Assembly: GCF_028993635.1 (NCBI RefSeq)
Contig: NZ_CP118631.1
Location: 5,022,001-5,086,000 of the forward strand
Source: Mucilaginibacter sp. SJ
GTDB taxonomy: Bacteria > Bacteroidota > Bacteroidia > Sphingobacteriales > Sphingobacteriaceae
Direction: 5' to 3'
Length of the DNA: 64,000 nucleotides
The notes below the pieces were generated by a model, which saw only the letters and a program-made list of their open reading frames with translations, ran no database searches and was not told where the DNA came from. The position numbers and the translations under genes are program-made. Shown one piece after another: positions 24,733-33,530 of this stretch; the first letter of the stretch is position 1; every line of letters starts with the position of its first letter.

Positions 24733-25849
24733 GGTTCAAAATATTTTGGTAAAGCTGCATTAATTGCTGACTTAGTTTATCATCGGTAAAATTAGCTGCG
24801 TGAGCGCGGCCTTTGGTTATCATGGTTTGCCTTAAGCCATCATCACTAAGCACCTGGTTTAGTTTTTCGGCAAGACCTGCATCATCATCAGGGTTCACAT
24901 AAAGGCTGCCTGGCCCGCCTGCTTCTTCAAGGCAGGAGCCTGTTGCTGCTATAACCGGCGTGCCGGAGTTTAAAGCTTCTAACACGGGTATACCAAATCC
25001 TTCGTACCGTGACGGGTAAACAAATACCGATGCCAGCTGATAAACAGCAGGTAACTCTGCAAAGGTAACGTCTTTTAAAAATATTACCCGGTGGTTTAAG
25101 TTATTAGCTGTTATATATGTTTTAACCAATTCTGTGTATCGGGTTTCTTTGCCAATTACTACCAGTGTTATGTCATCAACATTTTTTAACGCCTTAACGG
25201 TTAGCAGCAGGTTTTTGCGTTCTTCAATAGTGCCAACACTCAAAATAAAGCGGTTGGGCAGCTTATATTTTTCTTTTACAGCCGATTTTTGCGCGGCGGT
25301 TTGTTCAATTGCAAATGAAGGGTCACATCCCTGGTAAATAACTTCTATTTTTTGGGGGGCGATGCTGAGCAGGTCGATAAGGTCATCCTTTGTTTTTTGG
25401 CTTATGGCGATAATTTGATCCGCGACGCGGCAGGCATGTTTAACCTTAGCGAGGTAAATACGGTAATTAACCGTACCAAAATGTTTCGGATAACGCATGA
25501 AGATGAGGTCATGCACGGTAACAACCGACTTAATGCCGGTATGTTCGATTCCCGAAGGCAACTCGTGACTTAAACCATGGTACAATTCAATGCCGTCGCG
25601 TTTTAGATCTTTGATAATTCCTTTACTACGCCACCATGAAGTGAACCATTTGCTTTTTGGGGTAACTGTGCGAATGCTGGGATAATCGCCAATAAAATTA
25701 AGCCGCGGATTGGCTTTGGCTTTTGGCGTATATAAATATAAAAGGTTGGATAGATTGAGCGACGCTATGCCTTTAATTAACCAGCGGCTGTAATTACCTA
25801 AGCCGGTATTATTGTAAAAAGCCCGTTTAGCATCGTATCCTATCTTCAT
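24725..25849 (-). CDS. Glycosyltransferase family 1 (GT4-like)
   Basis: A 374-residue GT-B fold enzyme. The N-terminal domain starts MKIGYDAKRAFYNNTGLGNY. The donor-binding half has LSVGTIEERKN and the E(x7)E-type block PSRYEGFGIPVLEALNSGTP. The family transfers a sugar from a nucleotide donor such as GDP-mannose. The ATG at 25849 is chosen; the 27 codons upstream read through a word-repeat and are unlikely to be translated. It is well away from the glycan locus and is coupled to tsaC, which is probably a matter of operon history rather than shared function. Confidence 0.92.
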   Translation of the reverse strand: MKIGYDAKRAFYNNTGLGNYSRWLIKGIASLNLSNLLYLYTPKAKANPRLNFIGDYPSIRTVTPKSKWFTSWWRSKGIIKDLKRDGIELYHGLSHELPSGIEHTGIKSVVTVHDLIFMRYPKHFGTVNYRIYLAKVKHACRVADQIIAISQKTKDDLIDLLSIAPQKIEVIYQGCDPSFAIEQTAAQKSAVKEKYKLPNRFILSVGTIEERKNLLLTVKALKNVDDITLVVIGKETRYTELVKTYITANNLNHRVIFLKDVTFAELPAVYQLASVFVYPSRYEGFGIPVLEALNSGTPVIAATGSCLEEAGGPGSLYVNPDDDAGLAEKLNQVLSDDGLRQTMITKGRAHAANFTDDKLSQQLMQLYQNILNHA

Positions 25850-25851
25850 TT

Positions 25852-26017
25852 GGGTGTTAGATTTGAGATGTGAGATATGAGACGTGAGATAAAATAAGCT
25901 GCATTCGACAGTCTTAATCTCACATCCCAAGGCTCACATCTTTATTTTAAATAAGGGATAAAAGAAAGCGATATGTGCGCAGTCTCAAATCTCATATCTA
26001 ACATCTCATATCTAAAA
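25852..26017. repeat. GAGATATGAGAC-type word repeats between dapD and glycosyltransferase gene
   Basis: Runs such as GAGATGTGAGATATGAGAC on the left face ATCTCACATC and TCTCAAATCTCATATCTAAC runs on the right. The result is several imperfect inverted repeats built from one seven- to nine-base word. No gene is seen. Confidence 0.6.
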
Positions 26018-26833
26018 TTACACCGCTACGTTGTTTTCACGCAGGGCGTCATTTAACGACGTTTTTTTGTCGGTTGATTCCTTACGGGTGCCGATGATGA
26101 GGGCGCATGGTACCTGGTATTCGCCGGCAGCAAACTTTTTGGTATATGAACCCGGAATTACTACCGAGCGGGCAGGTACGCGGCCTTTATATTCAACCGG
26201 GGTGCTGTGGGTAACATCAATGATTTTGGTTGATGCTGTTAACACTACGTTTGCGCCTAATACAGCTTCATGTTCAACATGTACGCCCTCAACAACAATG
26301 GCGCGTGAACCGATAAAGCAATTATCTTCAATAATAACCGGGGCAGCCTGTAGTGGTTCCAACACACCACCGATACCTACGCCACCGCTTAAGTGTACAT
26401 GTTTACCAATCTGCGCGCATGAGCCAACAGTAGCCCAGGTATCAACCATGGTGCCTTCATCAACATAAGCACCAATGTTTACGTACGAGGGCATCATGAT
26501 AACACCTTTGGCCAGGTGGGCACCATAACGGGCAATACCATGAGGTACCACGCGAACGCCGGTTTGTTTGTAATCGGTTTTGAGTTTCATTTTGTCATGA
26601 AAAACAAAAGGGCCGGTTTTAATTTCTTCCATCTGCCTGGTCGGGAAATACAAAACAACCGCCTTTTTAATCCACTCATTTACATGCCAGCGTGTGCCAA
26701 TGGGTTCGGCCACACGGATCTCGCCTTTGTCCAAACGGTCAATAACGGTTTCAATGGCGTTGGTGTATTCATTATAGTTCAGCAGGTTCCTGTCTTCCCA
26801 GGCCTCTTCAATCAGTTTTTTAAGATCTTGCAT
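26018..26833 (-). CDS. dapD: Tetrahydrodipicolinate N-succinyltransferase
   Basis: A 271-residue DapD, which succinylates tetrahydrodipicolinate in the lysine/diaminopimelate pathway that feeds peptidoglycan. The N-terminal helical domain is followed by the left-handed beta-helix hexapeptide region, visible as GVIMMPSYVNIGAYVDEGTM, then GGVGIGGVLEP, IEDNCFIGSRAIVVEGV and PGSYTKKFAAG. Length is normal. It stands alone on the minus strand, with long noncoding DNA upstream. Confidence 0.97.
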   Translation of the reverse strand: MQDLKKLIEEAWEDRNLLNYNEYTNAIETVIDRLDKGEIRVAEPIGTRWHVNEWIKKAVVLYFPTRQMEEIKTGPFVFHDKMKLKTDYKQTGVRVVPHGIARYGAHLAKGVIMMPSYVNIGAYVDEGTMVDTWATVGSCAQIGKHVHLSGGVGIGGVLEPLQAAPVIIEDNCFIGSRAIVVEGVHVEHEAVLGANVVLTASTKIIDVTHSTPVEYKGRVPARSVVIPGSYTKKFAAGEYQVPCALIIGTRKESTDKKTSLNDALRENNVAV

Positions 26834-27470
26834 TGGTGAAATTAAACTTTTGGCAAATTAAAGGATTTTTAAGGAAATATGTTTTAAAAGATTGTATATC
26901 ATGAAGGGAACGGGGGATTCAATCCAGATTTGAAACAAAGCAGGTAGTCAAATAGAATTATGCCACCGGTTGTCTTTAATTTAACACTGTATGAAGGAAA
27001 TAGCGGGAAATATGTAGTATAATTGACGTGTTGCGTATAATATTTTGACTTACAGTGCCTTGTTTTACACACATTTATACAATATCCGGACAATCGATGG
27101 GTAGCTATATAAAAAACATTAAGTAAGCCTTAATTTTATGTAAACGGAAACCAACGTTTAAACTAATTAGGTGTCAAAAGCCTTCCGGACAGCGAGTGTC
27201 TGGGAGGCTTACTTTTTTTATTTCAACTTGCGCGTATATGTATAATTCCTGGGTTGGCATAGAAGGTTTTTTGGGAAAACAATTTGATTTTAAAAGAGCG
27301 TTTATTTACTGTTATTTGTTAGTGCTCCTGGTAAATAAGTTTATAAAACAGTAAACATTAGCACTTTACTTATCGTATAAGCACTTATTATATCAATCTG
27401 TTAGCTTAGAATGAATATTGATATAATTGTTTTAACCTTTTAATTTATATTAACCAAATTATTCCCAGGT
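26834..27470. other. 637-base gap with a candidate small RNA
   Basis: The gap separates dapD from a small membrane-protein gene. It holds the hairpin pair at 27141-27219 described separately. A 64-codon minus-strand frame at 26899-27093 has no protein-like features and was not accepted. Nothing else is recognisable. Confidence 0.6.
27141..27219 (+). ncRNA. Candidate small RNA 3' end: CCAA-loop hairpin plus GCGAG-loop terminator
   Basis: Hairpin 1 (TAAACG/CGTTTA, loop GAAACCAA, 27141-27160) is followed after 17 bases by a 14-bp stem with loop GCGAG (27178-27210) and a T-run. No plus-strand gene ends upstream, since dapD is on the other strand, so this is an orphan terminator. The same two-hairpin plan, with the same GCGAG loop closed by CA/TG, recurs at 54548-54619. 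The 5' end cannot be placed. Confidence 0.45.
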
Positions 27471-27665
27471 ATGACCCCTTTAGTACTATTTGCAGTTATT
27501 TTGCTTTCGGTGGCACTGCTGCTTATCCTCAGCGTTTTGTTTTTTAGCTTACTCAAATACATCCAAAGGCGCTATTATCCACACTGGAAATTCCCTGATT
27601 ATGTTAGCGTTGGTTACGCCGAATATCTTTATCATAAGTTCATTAAAAAAGACCTGCCTAAGTAA
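27471..27665 (+). CDS. Small single-span membrane protein
   Basis: A 64-residue protein with one long hydrophobic helix (about residues 3-29) followed by a basic, aromatic-rich tail (KYIQRRYYPHWKFPDY). It has a good ATG and codon use like its neighbours, and it is followed by the ADP-ribosylglycohydrolase gene 71 bases later. I do not recognise the family; it could be an anchor or a regulator of membrane complexes. Coding status is likely but not certain. Confidence 0.55.
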   Translation: MTPLVLFAVILLSVALLLILSVLFFSLLKYIQRRYYPHWKFPDYVSVGYAEYLYHKFIKKDLPK

Positions 27666-27736
27666 ATTGTAAAAACGAAGCTTTGCGGTTGTTGATTTGC
27701 CAGCATATTAAAAAAATGTTGTGTTAATTAGCGTTT

Positions 27737-28687
27737 GTGACTGTGAATCGTAATTTTTATAAAGACGTATTATTTGGTGTAGCCGTTGGCGACGCACTGG
27801 GTGTTCCTGTTGAATTTAAATTGCGGGAAGACATCGCTAAAAAGCCGGTAACTGATATGACCGGTTTCGGTACTTATGGACAGCCGCCGGGTACATGGTC
27901 GGACGATAGTTCGTTGACTTTTTGTCTCGCCGATGTTTTAGCAGATGGTTATAGTTTGCAAAAAATTGCCGATAGTTTTGTTAACTGGTTATATAACGAA
28001 CAATGGACTGCGCGCGGAGAGGTGTTTGACGTAGGCATGGCAACCCGAGTTGCTATTGAACGGGTTTTACACAAAGTACGGCCCGATCTGGCCGGCGAGT
28101 TCGATGAATCATCAAATGGCAATGGTTCGTTAATGCGGATTCTGCCTCTACTATTTTACATAAAAGATAAGCCTGTAAAAGAGCGTTTTGCCATCGCAAA
28201 AGAGGTATCATCTATAACACATGGACATGTGCGTTCAGTAATAGCTTGTTTTTATTACCTGGAGTTTGCCCGTAGCTTGCTGGCAAATAATGATCCTGAA
28301 TCTGTTTATCAGAAAGTAAAGACTGAAGTGTCTTCGTTTTTAGAGGGAACAACTATTAACCCTGATGAGATAGCCTTGTTTGACAGGTTATTGAAAGGCG
28401 ATATTTACATGCTGCCTGTAACTGAGATACAAAGTAGCGGGTACGTACTGCATACTCTTGAAGCGGCAATTTGGTGTTTGTTAACCACAACGAACTATAG
28501 CGAAGCCGTATTAAAATCTGTAAATTTGGGCCTTGATACCGATACCACCGCAGCGGTAACAGGTGGATTGGCTGGTTTAATTTATGGTTTTGAAAGTATT
28601 CCCGAACATTGGGTACTTATGCTTGCCCGGAAAAATGATATTGATGCATTGGCCGAACGCCTGGCCAGTAAATATAAAAGAAATTGA
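27737..28687 (+). CDS. ADP-ribosylglycohydrolase family protein
   Basis: A 316-residue DraG/ARH-type hydrolase that removes ADP-ribose from a modified target using two metal ions. Metal-site blocks are GVAVGDALGVPVEF (from residue 12), TWSDDSS (about 54-60) and LDTDTTAAVTGGLAG near the C-terminus; NGSLMRI is also present. The start codon is GTG at 27737, with another GTG at 27743 equally possible. No matching ADP-ribosyltransferase gene was seen in the window, so its substrate is open. It almost touches the S4 gene downstream. Confidence 0.93.
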   Translation: MTVNRNFYKDVLFGVAVGDALGVPVEFKLREDIAKKPVTDMTGFGTYGQPPGTWSDDSSLTFCLADVLADGYSLQKIADSFVNWLYNEQWTARGEVFDVGMATRVAIERVLHKVRPDLAGEFDESSNGNGSLMRILPLLFYIKDKPVKERFAIAKEVSSITHGHVRSVIACFYYLEFARSLLANNDPESVYQKVKTEVSSFLEGTTINPDEIALFDRLLKGDIYMLPVTEIQSSGYVLHTLEAAIWCLLTTTNYSEAVLKSVNLGLDTDTTAAVTGGLAGLIYGFESIPEHWVLMLARKNDIDALAERLASKYKRN

Positions 28688-28692
28688 ATATT

Positions 28693-29106
28693 ATGGCCGA
28701 AAGAGAGAAACTGAGAATAGATAAATACCTGTGGGCCATCCGCGTGTTTAAAACCCGTACACTGGCTTCTGATGCCTGTAAGGCCGGCCGCATCAAGCTG
28801 GACGGTAAAAACATCAAGCCGTCATACGAGGTGAAAATTGGCGATGTTTACCAGGTAGCAAAAGGCATTGAACGCAAGGTTGTAAAAGTAACCGGCTTGT
28901 TGGAAAACCGGGTAGACGCCAAAACGGCTGTCAATTTTTACGAGGATATAACTCCTGTTGAACAAACCCAGGCCTTTAAATCAATGTTCCATGCCCCGAT
29001 ACTGAAGCGTGATCGTGGCACGGGCCGTCCCACTAAGGCCGACAGGCGCGAGATTGATGACCTGAAAGATAATTTTTTTGAAGAAAAAGAAGAGGACCCG
29101 GATTAA
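28693..29106 (+). CDS. S4-domain RNA-binding protein (Hsp15-like)
   Basis: A 137-residue protein with an N-terminal S4 domain (RIDKYLWAIRVFKTRTLASDACKAGRI..., about residues 6-70) and a basic C-terminal extension with a final acidic tail. It resembles Hsp15/HslR, which binds stalled 50S subunits carrying nascent chains. The ATG at 28693 follows the ADP-ribosylglycohydrolase stop by only 5 bases, so the two are co-transcribed. A TTG at 28684 is an unlikely start. Confidence 0.88.
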   Translation: MAEREKLRIDKYLWAIRVFKTRTLASDACKAGRIKLDGKNIKPSYEVKIGDVYQVAKGIERKVVKVTGLLENRVDAKTAVNFYEDITPVEQTQAFKSMFHAPILKRDRGTGRPTKADRREIDDLKDNFFEEKEEDPD

Positions 29107-29217
29107 GCAGATTTTAGGGATTGATGGAATTTGATTTGCAAATGTGAATCAAATTCCTGCCCATCTGATAAATCCTACAAATCCGGGTTCAGACAAATGT
29201 CCTCCCCCAAATCCCGG
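29107..29217. repeat. Noncoding repeat with AATCCGGGTTCAG end
   Basis: The gap after the S4 gene contains an inverted pair (GGAATTTGATTTGCA against TGAATCAAATTCC) and the stretch AATCCTACAAATCCGGGTTC (29171-29190). The latter is a member of the CTGAACCGGGATT family seen also near 30724, 36595 and 39056. Confidence 0.55.
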
Positions 29218-29697
29218 TCAATAATGATCTTTATGCTCGGTTGTTTCCCAAAGCTTAAAAGTAGTTAACGCTTCATCACGAAGGATTTGGACAAAGGGGA
29301 GCTTGCGTTTTTCCATGGTACAGCCCAGTTCATCATAAATAAAATGATCGTCGAAACCTATCGCGGCGGCATCGGCTTTGGTATTGGCGTAATAAATTTT
29401 ATCGATACGGGCCCAGTAAATGGCACCCAGGCACATAGGGCAGGGCTCACAACTGGTATAAATTTCGCAGCCCGCTAAATTATAGGTTTCCAGCTCCTGG
29501 CAGGCCAGGCGGATCACCGAGACTTCGGCGTGTGCGGTAGGATCATTAGTGGGTACAACACGGTTGGCGCTGCGGGCTATGATCATGCCGTCCTTAACAA
29601 TCACGGCCCCAAAAGGCCCGCCCATTCCACGCTTTACATTGTCTTCGGCCAGTTCAATGGCTATGCGCATAAATTTTTCGTGTGCCGTATTTTCCAT
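29218..29697 (-). CDS. Nucleoside deaminase (guanine deaminase/CMP-dCMP deaminase fold)
   Basis: A 159-residue cytidine-deaminase-superfamily enzyme. Zinc ligands are His56 in HAE (with Glu58 as proton shuttle) and Cys86/Cys89 in CEPCPMC. The C-terminal extension AAAIGFDDHFIYDELG fits GuaD-type guanine deaminases better than the tRNA adenosine deaminase TadA. It probably converts guanine to xanthine in purine salvage. It is transcribed alone on the minus strand. Confidence 0.88.
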   Translation of the reverse strand: MENTAHEKFMRIAIELAEDNVKRGMGGPFGAVIVKDGMIIARSANRVVPTNDPTAHAEVSVIRLACQELETYNLAGCEIYTSCEPCPMCLGAIYWARIDKIYYANTKADAAAIGFDDHFIYDELGCTMEKRKLPFVQILRDEALTTFKLWETTEHKDHY

Positions 29698-29712
29698 ATT
29701 GCCCTAAATTAA

Positions 29713-29738
29713 AAAACCTCAACCGAAGTTGAGGTTTT
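29713..29738. terminator. Hairpin terminator between deaminase and ompH-like genes
   Basis: A perfect 11-bp stem (AAAACCTCAAC and its complement) has a CGAA loop, with A and T runs on both sides. On the minus strand it ends the OmpH-like gene's transcript. Confidence 0.85.
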
Positions 29739-29739
29739 A

Positions 29740-29815
29740 ATTTGAAAATGTGTCAATTTGAATATTTGAAAATGACTTGTAATTTTCAAATTACTACATC
29801 ATAAAATTTTCAAAT
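29740..29815. repeat. TTTGAAAATG word repeats
   Basis: The word ATTTGAAAATG appears twice and is answered by AATTTTCAAATT and ATTTTCAAATCG in inverted sense, filling the gap between the terminator and the ompH-like stop. Confidence 0.5.
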
Positions 29816-29821
29816 CGTATA

Positions 29822-30415
29822 TTATTTTTTGTCTTTAGCGTAAGCTTCGTTAAGGCGTTTGGCAACGTCAACGGTAACATCTAACGATGGATCACCATAT
29901 AATACGGTTGGATTGGCTTTTGAATAAGTTAACACCAGTTTGTAGCCTTTTTCTTTTGCATAACCTTTTACAAAGTCGGCAATTTTATCATACAGCTTAG
30001 CATTTTCAGAGGCTTGCTCGTTTTGGAATTCGGCACCTGCATTTTGAGAGTAGCCTTGTAATTCCTGTTGTTTACGCTGTAACTGTTGCTCGGTAGCCTG
30101 GCGCTGATCGGCCGGCATGGTAGCCTGATTTTTCTGGTACTCGGCAACCTGGCGCTGAAAAGCCTGACCGCGGTTTTGCAGATCGGTTTGTGATGCTTTG
30201 CCTTTATCTTCAAGGCGTTTTGACATGTCTTTAAAGTAATCGTACTTGCTTAATAAAGAATCGGAGTTTACATAAACAATGGTTTCTTTATCAGGAGTTG
30301 CTGTGGTTGCAGCAGCCGGTTTATCGGCGGTTTTATTTTGGCTGCAAGCGGCCATGCTGCCTGCAATTGCTAATCCTAAAGTAAGTTTGGTTAAAACTGA
30401 AGCACTGGTTTTCAT
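29822..30415 (-). CDS. OmpH/Skp-family periplasmic chaperone-like lipoprotein
   Basis: A 197-residue protein with a lipoprotein signal (lipobox GSMAAC, Cys at about residue 24), a short linker, then an OmpH domain: IVYVNSDSLLSKYDYF, a long Gln-rich coiled coil, and a final beta strand (YKLVLTYSKANPTVLYG). Skp holds unfolded outer-membrane proteins in the periplasm. The ATG at 30415 is chosen over 30466 because it gives a proper signal peptide and because an exact -7 promoter element lies at 30450-30457, inside the longer frame. Confidence 0.9.
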   Translation of the reverse strand: MKTSASVLTKLTLGLAIAGSMAACSQNKTADKPAAATTATPDKETIVYVNSDSLLSKYDYFKDMSKRLEDKGKASQTDLQNRGQAFQRQVAEYQKNQATMPADQRQATEQQLQRKQQELQGYSQNAGAEFQNEQASENAKLYDKIADFVKGYAKEKGYKLVLTYSKANPTVLYGDPSLDVTVDVAKRLNEAYAKDKK

Positions 30416-30449
30416 TTCTGTCAATCTGAAAAATATTATAAAATTTTGA

Positions 30450-30457
30450 CAAAGATA
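30450..30457 (-). promoter_or_regulatory. -7 promoter element of the ompH-like gene
   Basis: Minus-strand TATCTTTG, an exact TAnnTTTG, is 34 bases upstream of the ATG at 30415. Confidence 0.5.
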
Positions 30458-31064
30458 ATCTTTCATTGCAAGTATCCTAATCGGATGTGCAGATAATCAG
30501 ATGTGCAGATTTAAAATGTGCAAATGAGCAGATGATACTGATTGCGGCTGTGCTGGAGCGCGGTGTTTTAGGCTAACGCGCTAAAACCGTGAAGTTTTGC
30601 TTTACCTAAAAAATTTTATGGTGTACAATTTGCGTTAGGGATGGAAGTGGGTACCGGCCAATGAGCGTAATGCCTGCAGGCGTATGAACGTACAGCCCGG
30701 GCCGCAGGCAAGGCCCATATTCTGAACCGTGATTTATAGGATTTAAGGATTCCTTGATTTGAAAATAAAGAAAGGCGTAAATGAACCAGGGGGCACAAGT
30801 CAGCCACCCACGGTCCTGCACTCAAGCGCCATCACAAGAACTTAATTCGTTAAAATTATTAATGCATTGCCAGAATTGGAAATACAACAGATTCTTTAAA
30901 TCCTTTAAATTCTATAAAATTTCGAGTTCAGGCAAGTATTCTGCCAATTCTAAAATCCTGTAAATTCTGATTTATACAACTCTCCACAACTGTACTTTTA
31001 TCCACAAATAATCGTTAATCCGGGGTATTTTTTGTAATTTTGAAGATTGTTTCATTTAATAAAT
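30458..31064. other. Noncoding gap upstream of gyrB with repeats
   Basis: About 600 bases without a credible gene. It begins with GTGCAGAT words (30484-30530). It then holds a CTGAACCGTGATTTATAGG segment (30722-30740) and its imperfect inverse ending TTTCGAGTTCAG (about 30920-30931), which mark a repeat element of roughly 210 bases. The last 30 bases hold the gyrB promoter. Confidence 0.6.
31035..31042 (+). promoter_or_regulatory. -7 promoter element of gyrB
   Basis: TAATTTTG is an exact TAnnTTTG match 22 bases before the gyrB ATG. A -33 TTTG at the right distance was not found. Confidence 0.5.
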
Positions 31065-33023
31065 ATGAGCGAAGAAATTCAGGATAAATCCAATTATTCA
31101 GCAGATAACATACAGGTTTTAGAAGGTTTAGAGGCGGTGCGCAAGCGTCCGTCGATGTACATTGGCGATACAGGTGTTAAAGGTTTGCACCACCTTGTAT
31201 ATGAAGTAGTTGATAACTCTATCGACGAAGCCCTTGCCGGTTATTGCGATGATATAAAAGTTACTATACATGTTGGCAATTCCATAACCGTATCAGATAA
31301 CGGTCGTGGTATCCCTACTGGTATCAATACAAAAGAAGGTAAATCGGCGCTTGAAATTGTAATGACTGTTTTACACGCCGGTGGTAAATTTGACAAGGAT
31401 ACCTACAAGGTATCGGGTGGTTTGCACGGCGTAGGTGTAAGTTGCGTTAACGCACTGTCAACCCATGTTGCTACTGTTGTTCACCGTGAAGGCAAGATCT
31501 TTACCCAGGAGTATGAGCGTGGTAAACCCATGTTTGATGTAAAGGAGATAGGTGTATCTGATAAAACCGGTACAATCCAAACCTTTCAGCCCGATCCGGA
31601 GATTTTTACTACTACTACCGAGTATAAATACGATACCCTGGCTGGTCGTTTGCGTGAGTTGTCATTCCTTAATAAAGGCATTCGCCTGAGCTTAACCGAT
31701 GAGCGCGAAACTTTAGAAGATGGCACTTTCCGTTCGGAAGAATTTTTCTCGCAGGGTGGTTTGCGTGAGTTTGTTAAATTTTTGGACGGCACCCGTACGC
31801 CTATTATTCCGGAACCTATTTATGTTGATGGTAATAAAGGCGGCATTCCGGTTGAGCTTGCGCTGCAATACAATGACACCTACAGTGAGAACGTTTTCTC
31901 GTACGTAAATAACATTAACACCATTGAAGGCGGTACCCACGTAGCAGGTTTTCGTCGCGGTTTAACCCGTACTTTAAAAGCTTATGCTGATAAGGAAGGT
32001 TTACTGAAAAACGTAAAAGTTGAGATTAGCGGCGACGACTTCCGCGAAGGTTTAACTGCAGTAGTATCGGTAAAAGTGGCCGAGCCGCAGTTTGAAGGCC
32101 AAACCAAAACCAAACTGGGTAACAATGAGGTAATGGGTGCTGTTGACGTTGCGGTAGGTGAGATTTTAGGTAATTACCTTGAAGAAAATCCTAAAGAAGC
32201 CCGCCTTATTGTAAATAAAGTGATCCTTGCCGCTACCGCCCGTGCCGCCGCCCGTAAAGCGCGCGAAATGGTACAGCGCAAGAGTGTGATGACAGGCTCG
32301 GGATTACCGGGTAAACTGTCTGATTGTGCCAATAGCGACCCAACCCTTTGTGAGTTATTCCTTGTGGAAGGTGACTCGGCGGGTGGTACTGCTAAACAGG
32401 GCCGTAACCGCGAGTACCAGGCTATTTTACCATTGCGTGGTAAGATCCTGAACGTGGAGAAAGCCATGGAGCACAAGATTTACGAAAACGAAGAGATCAA
32501 GAACATGTTTACCGGTTTGGGCGTAAGCCGCGGTACACCTGAAGATGATAAAGCCCTTAACTTAACCAAGCTCCGTTACCACAAGATCATCATCATGACG
32601 GATGCCGACGTAGACGGTTCGCACATTACCACGTTGATCCTTACTTTCTTCTTCCGTTACATGAAGGAGTTGGTTGAGGCCGGTTATGTATATATTGCTT
32701 CGCCGCCGCTTTACCAGGTTAAAAAAGGTAAAGAGTATGAATATTGCTGGAACGATGTACAGCGTGATGCCGCTATTCAGCGCCTTAAAGGTGCCGGCAA
32801 AGAAGACAGCGTGCACGTGCAGCGCTACAAAGGTTTGGGTGAGATGAACGATATTCAGCTTTGGGAAACAACCATGAACCCCGAAACCCGTACCCTTAAA
32901 CGTGCTACCATTGAAAACGCCGCCGAGTGCGACCATACCTTCAGCATGCTGATGGGTGATGAAGTTGCTCCACGCCGCGAGTTCATTGAGCGCAACGCTA
33001 AATATGCTAAGATAGATTCGTAA
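31065..33023 (+). CDS. gyrB: DNA gyrase subunit B
   Basis: A 652-residue type IIA topoisomerase ATPase subunit, which with GyrA introduces negative supercoils. The GHKL ATPase start has EVVDNSIDEALAG with the catalytic Glu, DNGRGIP, and HAGGKFDKDTYKVSGGLHGVG. The transducer domain contains TKLGN, and the TOPRIM domain has LVEGDSAGG and MTDADVDGSHI. The C-terminal QRYKGLGEMN block is present. The ATG at 31065 is the normal start (a TTG at 31047 would add six residues). Length fits the short Bacteroidota GyrB; ParE is less likely given the sequence after the TOPRIM domain. Confidence 0.96.
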   Translation: MSEEIQDKSNYSADNIQVLEGLEAVRKRPSMYIGDTGVKGLHHLVYEVVDNSIDEALAGYCDDIKVTIHVGNSITVSDNGRGIPTGINTKEGKSALEIVMTVLHAGGKFDKDTYKVSGGLHGVGVSCVNALSTHVATVVHREGKIFTQEYERGKPMFDVKEIGVSDKTGTIQTFQPDPEIFTTTTEYKYDTLAGRLRELSFLNKGIRLSLTDERETLEDGTFRSEEFFSQGGLREFVKFLDGTRTPIIPEPIYVDGNKGGIPVELALQYNDTYSENVFSYVNNINTIEGGTHVAGFRRGLTRTLKAYADKEGLLKNVKVEISGDDFREGLTAVVSVKVAEPQFEGQTKTKLGNNEVMGAVDVAVGEILGNYLEENPKEARLIVNKVILAATARAAARKAREMVQRKSVMTGSGLPGKLSDCANSDPTLCELFLVEGDSAGGTAKQGRNREYQAILPLRGKILNVEKAMEHKIYENEEIKNMFTGLGVSRGTPEDDKALNLTKLRYHKIIIMTDADVDGSHITTLILTFFFRYMKELVEAGYVYIASPPLYQVKKGKEYEYCWNDVQRDAAIQRLKGAGKEDSVHVQRYKGLGEMNDIQLWETTMNPETRTLKRATIENAAECDHTFSMLMGDEVAPRREFIERNAKYAKIDS

Positions 33024-33067
33024 CCCCCGGCTCCCCAAAAGGGGGAGGGACTGTTATAAACTTAAAA

Positions 33068-33098
33068 GAGGCTGTCTCAAAAGGATGGCCCTTTTTTT
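33068..33098 (+). terminator. GGCTGTCTCAAAAGG hairpin 1 (gyrB terminator)
   Basis: GGCTGTC and GATGGCC form a G:U-containing stem around TCAAAAG, with a run of seven Ts, 45 bases after the gyrB stop. Confidence 0.7.
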
Positions 33099-33130
33099 GT
33101 TTAAGTAATTTAATGTCGCTTGATCTTATC

Positions 33131-33172
33131 AATAAAAACGAGGCTGTCTCAAAAGGACAGCTCGTTTTTATT
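33131..33172. terminator. GGCTGTCTCAAAAGG hairpin 2
   Basis: A second copy of the same core, with a longer stem (AATAAAAACGAG plus GCTGTC against GACAGC plus CTCGTTTTTATT, one bulge) and A/T flanks. The loop word TCTCAAAAGG is shared with hairpin 1. Confidence 0.65.
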
Positions 33173-33268
33173 AAGTTTGTACTTAAGTCAATTTAATTGG
33201 TTGAAGAACTTACCCGATAGATCTGTAGAAAAGAGTTTTAATTATGATAAGTACGGAAATATCAAAAA

Positions 33269-33530
33269 ATGTCAAGGCAAGAAAAACTAATAGCTCGTAT
33301 GCTATCTATTCCCAAAGATTTTACATGGGATGAACTATTTAAAATACTAAGCTCATTTGGCTTTGAGGAGTTAAAAGGTGGGGAAACAGGAGGATCAAGA
33401 AGAAAGTTTGTTGATGCAAATAAAAATATTATCAACCTTCACAAACTCCATCCTGCCAATATACTAAGGAATACGCAATAAAAGACGTTATTGAAATCTG
33501 AGATTAAAAGGATACTTAAAAGATGAATGA
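33269..33530 (+). pseudogene. hicA-like mRNA interferase toxin remnant, C-terminus frameshifted
   Basis: The first about 67 codons encode a HicA-type toxin: KDFTWDELFKILSSFGF, then the GGSRRKFV core and the His of INLHKLHP. The open frame stops at 33481 after 70 residues. The normal C-terminus can be followed by shifting frame twice: YAIKDVIEI from 33472 after an apparent one-base loss near 33470, then LRLKGYLKDE from 33498 after a second loss. This ends in a TGA at 33530 that overlaps the hicB start, as in intact hicAB. The toxin is therefore truncated and probably inactive. Confidence 0.75.

Noticed and set aside
23874..26017. Possible CRISPR arrays in the word-repeat gaps
   Set aside because: Repeat words are 7-14 bases, spacing is irregular or absent, copies are partly inverted, and no cas genes are present.
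26899..27093. 64-codon minus-strand open frame in the gap next to dapD
   Set aside because: Composition is unlike a protein, with no start context and low-complexity AT-rich codons; it overlaps nothing conserved.
30606..30825. Two overlapping minus-strand frames of about 70 codons upstream of gyrB
   Set aside because: They run through a repeat element, overlap each other in different frames, and show no domain or signal.
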